From contig CAYNGD010000025.1 in NCBI GenBank assembly GCA_964396965.1, positions 1 to 23,572 on the forward strand: 23,572 nt of DNA, written 5' to 3'. The DNA is from JABMRW01 sp964396965 (lineage in GTDB: Bacteria > Chloroflexota > Dehalococcoidia > Dehalococcoidales > BS750m-G39). Shown here in pieces: positions 1-7,480 of the stretch. The position numbers and the translations under genes are program-made. Below the pieces are notes generated by a model that was not told the origin of the DNA, searched no databases, and saw only the letters and a list, made by a program, of their open reading frames with translations. Numbering within the stretch: the first letter of the stretch is position 1; every line of letters starts with the position of its first letter.

Positions 1-2
1 TG

Positions 3-641
3 GCAGTGGCCGAGGGGTCGGTGGTCAGCATTATCGGGGCTAACGGGGCCGGTAAAAGTACCATACTTAATGCCCTCTCGGGCCTGGTGCCCTTGACCTC
101 GGGTGAGATATGGTTTCAGAATCGACGAATAGACGGTATGAGTACCCCCGATATTGTGAAACTGGGCATCGTCCACATCCCCGAAGGCCGCTGGCTTTTC
201 CCCTACCTCACCGTTTTGGTCAATCTCCAGCTTGGCGCCAGTTTGCGCCAGGATAAAGAGGGTATAAACAAGGACCTGGAGGAGGTCTATAAGCTCTTCC
301 CTATATTAAAGAGCCGATGCAGTCAGAAGGCGGGGACTTTAAGCGGAGGGGAACAGCAGATGCTGGCCATCGGGCGCGGCCTAATGGCCAAACCAAAGCT
401 GCTCTTGATGGACGAACCTTCTCTGGGGTTAGCACCGATAGTGATTGAAGAGCTGGGTGAGGTCATTAAGAATATAAATCAAGCGGGAGTTAGCGTCCTG
501 CTGGTAGAACAGAATGTTCACCTAGCTCTTGATGTGGCCAGTATGGGTTACGCGCTGCAGGTCGGGAGAGTCGTCCTCGAGGGTGACATCAATAAAATTA
601 AGTCCAGCGGCATCGTCAATAGGGTCTACCTGGGCGAATAG
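3..641 (+). CDS. livF: ABC transporter ATP-binding protein, LivF type (5' partial)
   Basis: This is the cytoplasmic ATPase subunit of a branched-chain amino acid type (HAAT) ABC importer. Numbering from the first GTG in the window, the Walker A motif GANGAGKS is at 11-18, the ABC signature LSGGEQQ at about 112-118 and Walker B LLLMDEP at about 132-138, followed by the VEQN stretch typical of LivF. The IPEGRWLFPYLTV segment is the LivF form of the Q-loop region. LivF proteins are about 235 residues, so roughly 25 N-terminal residues lie upstream of the window; the frame is open to the left edge and the GTG at 6 is not a true start. The remaining liv genes are probably just outside. The family also imports aromatic acids, short amides and other small carboxylates, so the substrate cannot be stated. 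Confidence 0.93.
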   Translation, partial: AVAEGSVVSIIGANGAGKSTILNALSGLVPLTSGEIWFQNRRIDGMSTPDIVKLGIVHIPEGRWLFPYLTVLVNLQLGASLRQDKEGINKDLEEVYKLFPILKSRCSQKAGTLSGGEQQMLAIGRGLMAKPKLLLMDEPSLGLAPIVIEELGEVIKNINQAGVSVLLVEQNVHLALDVASMGYALQVGRVVLEGDINKIKSSGIVNRVYLGE

Positions 642-721
642 GCTATCCCAACGGGGAGTTCCGGCATCTGAATACTGAGTGAAGATAGAGAAAGGAGCAA
701 TCGCGAGTTAGAATATCCGAC

Positions 722-752
722 AAACGATAGTAAATAATAAAGCGTATCGTTT
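722..752. promoter_or_regulatory. 8-bp perfect inverted repeat, candidate operator
   Basis: AAACGATA is followed after 15 bases by its exact reverse complement TATCGTTT. It lies about 45 bases upstream of the acyl-CoA dehydrogenase start, in the 156-base gap after livF. The A+T-rich spacer and half-site spacing suit a dimeric repressor, but no regulator gene is visible nearby. The site is seen in the sequence; its function is inferred. Confidence 0.35.
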
Positions 753-797
753 CACGGGAACAGCTAGCATAATAAAATAAAGAGAGGAGGCATAAAA

Positions 798-2066
798 ATG
801 ACTGAAAAGATAACGGCAAGGGATATGTTCTTGAGGCCAGACCATCTTATCAGGGACGAGATGAAGATGTATGCTGAGACCTTGAGGAAGTTTGTCAACG
901 AGAAAGTATTGCCCCATGAAGACGAGTTTGATGACCTGTGGGATTGGACGGAAAGAAAAGAGAAAACAATCGCTCATGATATTTTTAAGGAACTGTGGAT
1001 TGATTTAGGTGTGCAACAGGCAAGCGTGCCAGTGCCATACGGCGGATACGATGACCGGTCGATGGTAGAGACAGGTGCCCTCGTCATTGAGGTAGCCAGG
1101 GGTGACCATGGCCTGGCCGAAACAGGCTTTATATCTTCCTGGGCGGTGGCCTCCACCATGATTCCCACGCCTAACGACGCCGTCATGAAAAAGATTGCGG
1201 CTGGTCTTTTAGGGAAAGAGCCTTATGTCGTATGCAGCGCTATTACTGAGCCCCATAGTGGAGGGGCGGTGGAAGATATGAGGCTTAAGGGGTTACAGAC
1301 CAAGACCAGGGCCCGGCTGGAAGGGAAGGAGTGGGTCATAAATGGGGAAAAGCTGTGGCCATCCGGCTACAGAGAGGCAAAAGCATTTGTTGTAGTCTGT
1401 GCCATAGAAGGCAAAAAATTCCCGGATAATATTGCCCAGATATATGTACCCGGTGATACTCCCGGAGTTTCGACCGGCAAGCCTTACCGAAAAATGGGCA
1501 CAGCGATTGATACCAATGGAGAAATCTGGTTCGAAAACGTCAGGGTGCCCAAGGAGTACCTCCTCCACGGGGGTCAGGACGAGGTAAATTCCTTGATGGC
1601 CAAATGCACCATAGGACGCGCTTTTGCCAGTGCTTTCTCTATTGGCATAATGAGAAGGGCCTATGAGGTCTTTAAGGCCTACGTGGATGGCCGTGAAATA
1701 GGCGGTTTACCCATGAAGAACCACGGTGCCATCGCCCATGAGCTTGGGCAGGTAGCCTCTGATATTTTGGCCGCCGAGATGATGTTCTGGAACACCCTGG
1801 AACGCCTCGACCATCCCGAAGTGTACGGCCCGCCCTGGGACCATAAGCAACTCGTATCAGCCAGTGTCATGGATAATATGGTCGGGGAATGCGGGTCTAA
1901 GGTTCTAAATCGATGTGTTGAGCTTATGGGTTCTTACGGATACGCTAAAGAAGGCAAGATGGAAAAGCTATTGAGGGATGCCAAGATAGGCCAGATTGTG
2001 GTTGGAGGTCCGGTGTTACGCATCCTTGAGGCGGCGAGGTATTATTTCGGTACTGAAGCAGTATAG
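798..2066 (+). CDS. Acyl-CoA dehydrogenase family protein lacking the usual catalytic Glu
   Basis: A 422-residue flavoprotein with the acyl-CoA dehydrogenase fold: N-terminal helical domain (about 20-135), beta domain with CSAITEPHSGG (about 145-250), and C-terminal four-helix domain ending in MGSYGYAKEGKMEKLLRDAKI. The start is set by a strong site (agaggagg) seven bases before ATG. Family members oxidise acyl-CoA thioesters at C2-C3 with FAD and pass electrons to ETF. In medium- and short-chain enzymes the base is the Glu of the QIYEGT motif; here the aligned stretch is QIVVGG, putting Val402 there. The alternative Glu of isovaleryl-CoA dehydrogenase (LER) aligns with Gly (IGR). The protein may therefore use another base or catalyse a different reaction. 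It follows livF on the same strand and converges with the methyltransferase operon, so a functional link to that operon is not implied. Confidence 0.9.
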   Translation: MTEKITARDMFLRPDHLIRDEMKMYAETLRKFVNEKVLPHEDEFDDLWDWTERKEKTIAHDIFKELWIDLGVQQASVPVPYGGYDDRSMVETGALVIEVARGDHGLAETGFISSWAVASTMIPTPNDAVMKKIAAGLLGKEPYVVCSAITEPHSGGAVEDMRLKGLQTKTRARLEGKEWVINGEKLWPSGYREAKAFVVVCAIEGKKFPDNIAQIYVPGDTPGVSTGKPYRKMGTAIDTNGEIWFENVRVPKEYLLHGGQDEVNSLMAKCTIGRAFASAFSIGIMRRAYEVFKAYVDGREIGGLPMKNHGAIAHELGQVASDILAAEMMFWNTLERLDHPEVYGPPWDHKQLVSASVMDNMVGECGSKVLNRCVELMGSYGYAKEGKMEKLLRDAKIGQIVVGGPVLRILEAARYYFGTEAV

Positions 2067-2111
2067 AGCGCATATAGCATATAGATAGATATATTAGTGG
2101 CGCTAACTGGG

Positions 2112-3149
2112 CTAAAGTTTGCCGTATTTCCGGCCCGCCGCCATTAGTGCCTCTATATTCTCTTTGGGTGCCTCCGGCCAGATATCGCACCCCGGCCATA
2201 CAGCGTTGACGCCGTTGGCGATAGCCTCTTTCACCGCCCGGTCAACGTCGGCGGGTTTGCCGACGGCGAGCACATCGTAGCCGGCTATATTGCCGAAGAT
2301 GAGGGCATCCGGCCCCAGCTTCTTCCGGCTTTCGGCCACATTGTTCCTTTCTTCCACGCTTATGATTTCGGCCCCGCAGGCACCCATCTGGTCAACGATG
2401 GAGTTGGTGTCGCCACACATATGCAGAATTTTGGGTGACTCTATGCTGGCGAAGACCCGCTCCAGGTGGGGACGTATCAGGCTCTTGAATATGTTCGGGC
2501 TCAATATATCCGGCCCGGCGCCCATCTCACGGATGGAGATATAATCGGCGCCGGCTTCCCGGTAAATCCTGGCCAGCGAGATGATCAAGTCAGTCGTCTT
2601 CTCCAGCGTTTGCGAAACCAAATCCGGCCTTTTGAAACAAGACTTGGCCAGGTTGCCGATATCAACGACCTGGGCGGCGATGAGATAGGGTCCCAGAACA
2701 TAAGAGCCGATGGCCACCTGGTCGCCTACCTTCTCTTTCAGCAGACGGAGCGCCTCGGTTACCAGGGGAATCCTGCCGGCACTGGCCAGATCCGAGGGCA
2801 GGCGTAAATCAAGGTCTACCAGCTTCTCTGCTAAAGGTTCCTTTACCGTGGGATAGAGGATACCCTCGGCACGGTGGGGGTAGTAGTTAATCTCACAGCC
2901 CAGGGCTTCGGCCTCGATACCCATATCAAAGGGGGCCACCGCGCACTCGAAGCCGAAGAGCTGGAAGGTGGAAGCGGCCATATTGGCCATCTTGCGGGCG
3001 TCGGTGTGGATTTCGGCGAATTTATAGCCGTACTTCTCCAGGCCGTGTACCGTTATGTTGCCCATGCCGCTGAAGACCGGGATATAATCTGTCTTTTCTC
3101 TTTTGAACAATCTGAGCACACGCTCTCTAGAGCTGAGGGTGGTTGCCAT
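2112..3149 (-). CDS. UroD/MtaA-family methyltransferase (candidate substrate:corrinoid methyltransferase)
   Basis: A 345-residue TIM-barrel protein of the uroporphyrinogen decarboxylase superfamily, in the zinc methyltransferase branch. H243-M-C245 followed by C321 (WPGCDIWP) matches the H-x-C...C zinc site of MtaA, MtbA and the O-demethylase methyltransferase I proteins; true HemE enzymes lack it. It is the last gene of the operon: its ATG is two bases after the stop of the MtrH-like gene, with an AAAGGAG site inside that gene's end, so the two are translationally linked. In OdmB/MtvB/MtoB-type systems the UroD-like protein transfers the methyl group from the donor to the corrinoid protein. 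I infer that role here because no MttB- or MtmB-like protein is present. An MtaA-like methylcorrinoid:coenzyme M role is less likely in a bacterium. Confidence 0.85.
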   Translation of the reverse strand: MATTLSSRERVLRLFKREKTDYIPVFSGMGNITVHGLEKYGYKFAEIHTDARKMANMAASTFQLFGFECAVAPFDMGIEAEALGCEINYYPHRAEGILYPTVKEPLAEKLVDLDLRLPSDLASAGRIPLVTEALRLLKEKVGDQVAIGSYVLGPYLIAAQVVDIGNLAKSCFKRPDLVSQTLEKTTDLIISLARIYREAGADYISIREMGAGPDILSPNIFKSLIRPHLERVFASIESPKILHMCGDTNSIVDQMGACGAEIISVEERNNVAESRKKLGPDALIFGNIAGYDVLAVGKPADVDRAVKEAIANGVNAVWPGCDIWPEAPKENIEALMAAGRKYGKL

Positions 3150-3151
3150 GG

Positions 3152-4099
3152 TTACTCCTTTCCATTCTCCTTCTGGAATTGCTCGACGACATCGGGGAAT
3201 AGCAGTTTCAGGGGGTGGTTGCCGCCGGGCAGAAGGCCACTTTCATTATAAGCGAGGGCGGCCGTCATACTGCTGGCGGCGGCCACCGCCGGGAAGATTC
3301 GGCTGGTGCCGGTCATCGGCCCGTAGAAGATAAAGTCGCTCATCAGCGCCGAGATAGCCTGCACAGCAGTATCTATAGGGGTGAACTTATACCTATCATG
3401 TTCACTGGCTGGTTTCCGCCACATGTAGGTGCCGTTAGACGAGGCACATCCTGCCGGCAGGCCGAACTCCTGCTTGATAAGGTAGTTAGCCACCAGAGAG
3501 AAGGCGGTAGCCGGCAGGTTCATTACCGCTGTGTCAACCAGGATGCTGTCGAAGTTCCCCTTTTCGATAATGGGCAGCAGTCTTTTAAGAGACTTGACTC
3601 TGCCCGTCGGCCTTTTGTCCTCCATATCAAAGGCCTGGACCACCACGTGCTTTATACCCAGTTCCCTGATTTCGGCTACCTGGGCCTCGATATTTTCATC
3701 CCAGGGAGTTATGCTGTTATAGAGCACCCTGTCCTGGAGGCCCTGCTCGGCGATATAACGGGCCACCGCCAGCCTGGTCTTCTGCACCCAGATGTCAATG
3801 GCGAAGGGCATTTCACTGACGCTGGTGAAGAAATCGATGTAGGTTTTCATTTCGTCGGCGGTATTAGCCACCATGGCTACCATGCCCGGTACACCAGTCT
3901 CCTCAGCCAGACGCTCCATCTCGCGGATGCGCTCTGTGGCGGCTTTCTTATCAAACCTGCCCTCCTTCCGGCTCTCCAGGAGGATGTCACCCTTTTGAAA
4001 CATGCTGCCGATTAAAAGCGGGGGGTTCTCCCCGGGCTGACCGCCCACCTTAATGCCGCCTATATCGCAGACCTTTTGTTCCAAGCTGTACCTAAACAT
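3152..4099 (-). CDS. MtrH-family methyltransferase (candidate methylcorrinoid:tetrahydrofolate/pterin methyltransferase)
   Basis: A 315-residue protein resembling the MtrH subunit of tetrahydromethanopterin S-methyltransferase and the stand-alone MtgA/MtvA/MtoA proteins. These are pterin-binding TIM barrels that move the methyl group between a corrinoid and tetrahydrofolate or tetrahydromethanopterin. Family-like stretches include the N-terminal DIGGIKVGGQPGENPPLLIG, GMVAMVANTADEM, LYNSITPWDE, and C-terminal FIFYGPMTGTSRIFPAVA. No other Mtr subunit is nearby, so this is not part of the methanogen Mtr membrane complex. It lies between the activator and the UroD-like gene in one operon. In O-demethylase systems this family acts as methyltransferase II, delivering the methyl group into the Wood-Ljungdahl methyl branch. 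The actual carrier (folate in most Chloroflexota) is inferred. Confidence 0.85.
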   Translation of the reverse strand: MFRYSLEQKVCDIGGIKVGGQPGENPPLLIGSMFQKGDILLESRKEGRFDKKAATERIREMERLAEETGVPGMVAMVANTADEMKTYIDFFTSVSEMPFAIDIWVQKTRLAVARYIAEQGLQDRVLYNSITPWDENIEAQVAEIRELGIKHVVVQAFDMEDKRPTGRVKSLKRLLPIIEKGNFDSILVDTAVMNLPATAFSLVANYLIKQEFGLPAGCASSNGTYMWRKPASEHDRYKFTPIDTAVQAISALMSDFIFYGPMTGTSRIFPAVAAASSMTAALAYNESGLLPGGNHPLKLLFPDVVEQFQKENGKE

Positions 4100-4129
4100 C
4101 TGTATTCAGTCCCCTCTCTACAGACTACC

Positions 4130-6094
4130 TTACTCTTTTTGGGGTAGAAGATGCTCCAGGTTGGGGAACTTATCCTTCATATGGGGTAGCCACATGGCCT
4201 GGGCGAAGACCTTGTCAAAATCCGGGGCCAGGGTTAGTTCGATGTATTCCACCTGCCTGGCTATTTTGTCGGCCTCTTTTCTCTTGTCCACATTCAAGAG
4301 AGCGATACGGGCGCCGTCACCGGCGGCATTGCCCACGGCATACACCTTTTCCGGCTCACAATCAGGGAAAAGGCCGAGCAGGGCGGCCGATTCCTTGTCG
4401 ATATAGCTACCGAAGGCACCGGCCAGGATGACCTTATCCAGCTTATCTACGCCCAGGGTGCGCATCATGATTTTGATCCCGGCGTACATCGCCCCCTTGG
4501 CCAGCTGGATATTCCTGATATCCTCCTGGCAGATGACGATATCCTGGCCGATGGATGTCTCGCTGGCCCAGGCGATGACGAATTCCGGCTCGCCGTTGCT
4601 CTCCCGGCGACGGGGGCTATTCAAGTCCTTGACGAAGCGCCCCGTCCTGTCGATGATTCCGGCCAGAAACAGCTGAGGGGCGATATCGATTATACCCGAG
4701 CCACAGATACCCTTGGCCCCCACCTCCTGGAGTTCGGTATTCCAGCCCTCCTTGCCGATAACCTTGAAGCGCGCCTCCTTGGTCTCTCTATCGATGACTA
4801 TCTTTTCGATGGCCCCCGGAGCGGCGCGCATCCCGTGCTTTATCTCGGCCCCCTCGAAGGCGGGGCCGGTGGCGCAGGAGGCGGAGATGAGCCTCTGGCG
4901 GTTGCCCAGTATCAGCTCACCGTTGGTGCCGATGTCAATGATAAGCTCCAGACTGTCCTGGTTGTAGGGCTCTTCGGCAATGAGCACACCGACGTTATCG
5001 GCGCCGACAAAGCCGGCCTCGATAGGCAAAACATGGGCGTAAGCGCCCGGTGCTATCTTAAGCCCTAGGTCGCGGGCCTTGATGTTCAGGGAGTGGTGCA
5101 CGCTGGGAGGGAAGGGTGACCTGCCGATGTACTGAGGGTCGATATTGAGGAAAATGTGGTGCATGCAGGTGTTGCCGACAACGGCCATGTCAACAATATC
5201 GGAGCGTTTGATGCCCACCTTGGCGGCCGCCCGTCCGGCGATTTGATTCAGCCCCTTGATGATGGCCTGGTTCATCTGTTCCAGGCCGGCCTGGCGGGTT
5301 ATAGAGTAGCTGATGCGGGACATCACGTCTTCACCGTAGGCGACCTGCGGGTTCATCATAGAATCAGTGGCCACCACCTCACCAGTGGTCAGGTCGCAGA
5401 GGTAGCCGGCCACCGTGGTGGTGCCGATGTCAACCGCCAGACCATAGCCTTTTTCTATAGTTCCCGGCTCTACCTTGATAATCTCCTTGCCCATCCAGAC
5501 AGAAACGGTTACCCGCCACTCCCCCTGGCGCACCACGCTCTGCAGACTGAGCAGCGCCGGATAGTCAATGGTCAACGCACGCAATTTGAACTGTTTCTTA
5601 AGTTCTGCCTGCAGACGCTCGAAGTCGCCCAGGGTGTCCTGCAGGGTGGCCGGGGTCAGCTCTACCGGGTATTTCTTCACTGCCGGCTTGAGCTTGATAT
5701 CTCGGGCGGTGGCCTCCTTGCGTACCACCTGTTTCCCTGTCCGGCTCTCTTCGGGGACAAAGATGACGACATCGCCGTGGATGTGAGTCTGGCAGGCCAG
5801 CCGGTAGTGGTTGTGCAGCTGCTGTGAGTTCAGGAATTTCCTGTCTCCCTCGCCTATCGGGGAGACGGCTTCTATCTTTGATTCAACGCCGTATTTTTCA
5901 AAGTAGCCCTCCTCAATCCTGACCTTACACTTGCCGCAGGTGGCCTTTTCACCGCAGATGCCCTCTATATCCACACCGAGCTCCCTAGAAGCCTCCATTA
6001 TGGTCTTGCCAGCATCAATGTTGCCCCGGCTGCCCGAGGGCTGGAAGATAACCGTATGCTTCTGGTTACCGTTTAATGTCATGCTTTGCTCCAT
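4130..6094 (-). CDS. Corrinoid reductive activator (2Fe-2S ferredoxin plus ASKHA domain, DUF4445)
   Basis: A 654-residue protein of the RACo/O-demethylase activating-enzyme family. It uses ATP and low-potential electrons to reduce inactive Co(II) corrinoid back to Co(I). The N-terminal [2Fe-2S] domain (about 12-115) has C47, C53, C56 and C101 in the C-x5-C-x2-C...C pattern. A linker follows, then the actin-like ATPase region with phosphate loops GLAVDIGTTTVAGYL and LIIDIGTNGELILGN and a C-terminal VILAGAFGSYIDKES. The first ATG (6094) has a weak ribosome site; the in-frame ATG at 6082 is preceded by GGAG six bases away and may be the real start. The gene lies 36 bases after the small cysteine protein. 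This length and the plant-type ferredoxin separate it from archaeal RamA, which carries a C-terminal 4Fe-4S domain. Confidence 0.9.
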   Translation of the reverse strand: MEQSMTLNGNQKHTVIFQPSGSRGNIDAGKTIMEASRELGVDIEGICGEKATCGKCKVRIEEGYFEKYGVESKIEAVSPIGEGDRKFLNSQQLHNHYRLACQTHIHGDVVIFVPEESRTGKQVVRKEATARDIKLKPAVKKYPVELTPATLQDTLGDFERLQAELKKQFKLRALTIDYPALLSLQSVVRQGEWRVTVSVWMGKEIIKVEPGTIEKGYGLAVDIGTTTVAGYLCDLTTGEVVATDSMMNPQVAYGEDVMSRISYSITRQAGLEQMNQAIIKGLNQIAGRAAAKVGIKRSDIVDMAVVGNTCMHHIFLNIDPQYIGRSPFPPSVHHSLNIKARDLGLKIAPGAYAHVLPIEAGFVGADNVGVLIAEEPYNQDSLELIIDIGTNGELILGNRQRLISASCATGPAFEGAEIKHGMRAAPGAIEKIVIDRETKEARFKVIGKEGWNTELQEVGAKGICGSGIIDIAPQLFLAGIIDRTGRFVKDLNSPRRRESNGEPEFVIAWASETSIGQDIVICQEDIRNIQLAKGAMYAGIKIMMRTLGVDKLDKVILAGAFGSYIDKESAALLGLFPDCEPEKVYAVGNAAGDGARIALLNVDKRKEADKIARQVEYIELTLAPDFDKVFAQAMWLPHMKDKFPNLEHLLPQKE

Positions 6095-6130
6095 ACCGCT
6101 AGTTCTTTTTCTTGATACATGGGTCTTTGC

Positions 6131-6451
6131 CTATCGCTCGGTGGGCTTGAAACGGATAACGACGTCACGGGGCAGCGCCAGTCCAGTCTCTACCTCAATG
6201 GCTTTGAGCACAGCGATGGGAACGGGACAGGTAATGTGAAGATGACAGTTAGAGGCCACTTGGGAAACCTCACAGTCTTGGGCCTGCTTAAATACAGCCC
6301 ACCTATCTATCTCAGTCAGTGATTCACCCAACTTGGCGACGCTCTCACATTCGCTGTTAATTACAACCTTAACCTTCTGCTTGTTGATTCTTTCAACTTC
6401 TACTGTGGTCACAAACCCGCAGATACCAGCGTCAACCGTTAGCTTAGTCAC
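6131..6451 (-). CDS. Small cysteine-containing protein, likely DUF6951-like
   Basis: A 106-residue soluble protein that starts with GTG after a GGTGA element. Five cysteines are visible (C11 in GICGF, then CES, DCE, NCHLHITC), plus LPRDVVIRF near the C-terminus. I recognise it as similar to small proteins annotated DUF6951 that sit beside corrinoid methyltransferase genes in methanogens and other anaerobes, but this is from memory and is not certain. Its place between the corrinoid protein gene (35 bases upstream) and the activator gene suggests a role in methyl transfer or corrinoid handling, for example metal binding, redox or protein-protein contact. No enzymatic function can be read from the sequence. 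Confidence 0.72.
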   Translation of the reverse strand: MTKLTVDAGICGFVTTVEVERINKQKVKVVINSECESVAKLGESLTEIDRWAVFKQAQDCEVSQVASNCHLHITCPVPIAVLKAIEVETGLALPRDVVIRFKPTER

Positions 6452-6486
6452 TCACCGTCACACTCGGCTCATTAATGGAGAGAAGT

Positions 6487-7167
6487 CTATTTGCCCAACT
6501 CTTCCTTTTTAAGCATCTTGAGGAGCTGAAGGGCCTCGTCAACGGCGGTGCTGGCGCTCTTGGCGTAGCCGTCGGCGCCGTACTTTTCGGCGACCTCCGG
6601 GTTGATCGGGGCACCGCCTATCATGATACGCACATTGGGGTTTTTGGCCCTCAGCCTCTTGATGACCTCCGGCATGGCCAGCATGCTGGTCGTCATCAGG
6701 GCTGACAGGCCGACGACCTCAGCGTTGGTCCTTATCTGCTCCTCGACAAACTTGTCCAGCGGTACGTCCTTGCCCAGGTCATAGACGTTCCAGCCGGCGA
6801 CCTCAAACATCATCTTGACCAGATTCTTACCGATGTCATGGACATCACCCTCGACCACGCCTAAAACGATGGAGCCTTTTACCGCAGCTTGTCTTCCTGA
6901 GGCTTCGACAGCTGGTTTCAGGATGTCAAATCCGGCATAGAGAGCATCGGCACACATCAGCAGCTCCGGGACGAAGTACTCCTTATTGTTGTAGGATTCA
7001 CCGGCATCTATCATGCCGGCCGCCAGGCCATCCATAGTCGCCACGAATGGGTCTACGCCCTCATCCAGGGCAATCCTTGACCACTTCACCGCATCGTCCT
7101 CTTCAAACTCGAACACCGCTTTGCGTAGTTCCTTTAGAATCTCCTTGGTTCTTTCCTCTGTAGCCAT
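6487..7167 (-). CDS. Corrinoid methyl-carrier protein (MtbC/MtaC/MttC-like)
   Basis: A 226-residue cobalamin-binding protein and the first gene of the methyltransferase operon. The N-terminal helical B12-cap domain (about 1-90, with GMIDAGESYNNKEYFVPELLM) is followed by a Rossmann-like B12-binding domain. That domain carries D108-V-H110-D-I-G113, whose His is the lower axial ligand of base-off cobalamin, then GLSALMTTSML and the IMIGGAPI loop. Length and domain order match MtaC/MtbC/MttC and O-demethylase corrinoid proteins. The start is supported by an AGAGGAGAG site 5-10 bases before ATG. The protein shuttles the methyl group between the substrate methyltransferase and the pterin methyltransferase encoded downstream. 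The substrate cannot be inferred from the carrier alone. Confidence 0.93.
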   Translation of the reverse strand: MATEERTKEILKELRKAVFEFEEDDAVKWSRIALDEGVDPFVATMDGLAAGMIDAGESYNNKEYFVPELLMCADALYAGFDILKPAVEASGRQAAVKGSIVLGVVEGDVHDIGKNLVKMMFEVAGWNVYDLGKDVPLDKFVEEQIRTNAEVVGLSALMTTSMLAMPEVIKRLRAKNPNVRIMIGGAPINPEVAEKYGADGYAKSASTAVDEALQLLKMLKKEELGK

Positions 7168-7209
7168 GAACTCTCTCCTCTATTTAGATTATTATCTTAG
7201 TCACACCAG

Positions 7210-7231
7210 CCAAGGTCATTTACTGCCTTGG
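7210..7231. promoter_or_regulatory. Inverted repeat upstream of the methyltransferase operon
   Basis: CCAAGG and CCTTGG are separated by ten bases, centred about 50 bases upstream of the corrinoid protein start. It could be an operator or a leader hairpin. No convincing sigma-70 promoter was found next to it, so the assignment is weak. Confidence 0.25.
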
Positions 7232-7267
7232 TCATCATCCGCGGTAAAGAAAGCCCTGACTGCATGG

Positions 7268-7340
7268 TGGGCGATAATGGGCTGGAGCCAGTGACCTCTG
7301 CGATGTCAACGTAATGCTCTAACCACCGAACTAACCGCCC
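7268..7340 (-). pseudogene. Degenerate tRNA-Val pseudogene
   Basis: On the minus strand this reads as a tRNA with an intact acceptor stem (GGGCGGT / ATCGCCC) and anticodon loop TTGACAT (GAC, Val). It is damaged elsewhere: the anticodon stem has a mismatch (TTACG against CGCAG), the T-arm is mispaired at ACTGG/CCATT, and the invariant TTCGA of the T-loop reads CTCCA. A base is missing from the D-loop. The intact homologue is at 10221-10294. It is probably non-functional, but expression cannot be excluded. Confidence 0.82.
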
Positions 7341-7355
7341 GCAACTGCCATTTTA

Positions 7356-7447
7356 CTAAACGCCCCTGCCAGCGTCAAGACGCTGGCCTTTCAAGCGGTT
7401 ATCGATGAGGCTCACCAGGAAGGGGAGTGCCCCGCTCAACAGCAGGC
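7356..7447 (-). pseudogene. C-terminal remnant of a sodium:solute symporter gene
   Basis: The last 29 codons and the stop of a symporter like the one at 10310-11716 survive here, in frame. Of about ten base differences only three change the amino acid (V to A, L to P, R to G), so most divergence is silent. That pattern suggests the copy diverged while still part of a working gene and was truncated later. The upstream coding part is absent, replaced by the MFS gene region. Confidence 0.78.
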
Positions 7448-7480
7448 AGATATTGTATACTTTAGTCAGTCTAAAATATC

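Larger units (their letters stand above)
7268..7447 (-). repeat. Direct repeat copy A (degenerate tRNA-Val plus symporter 3' end)
   Basis: These 180 bases match 10221-10401 in the same orientation with about 20 differences (roughly 89% by eye), including a one-base deletion in the tRNA D-loop. Similarity starts exactly at the tRNA 3' base and stops about 90 bases inside the symporter coding sequence. The two copies bracket the MFS, NTF2-like and gene-remnant patch. No integrase is present in between. Confidence 0.9.

Noticed and set aside
2112..3149. Heme-pathway uroporphyrinogen decarboxylase (hemE)
   Set aside because: The protein carries an H-x-C...C zinc site and sits in a corrinoid operon without other heme genes, which fits the methyltransferase branch.
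5156..5827. Long open frame on the plus strand opposite the corrinoid activator gene
   Set aside because: It is a frame shadow of a well-conserved minus-strand gene; its translation has no recognisable domain and no ribosome site.
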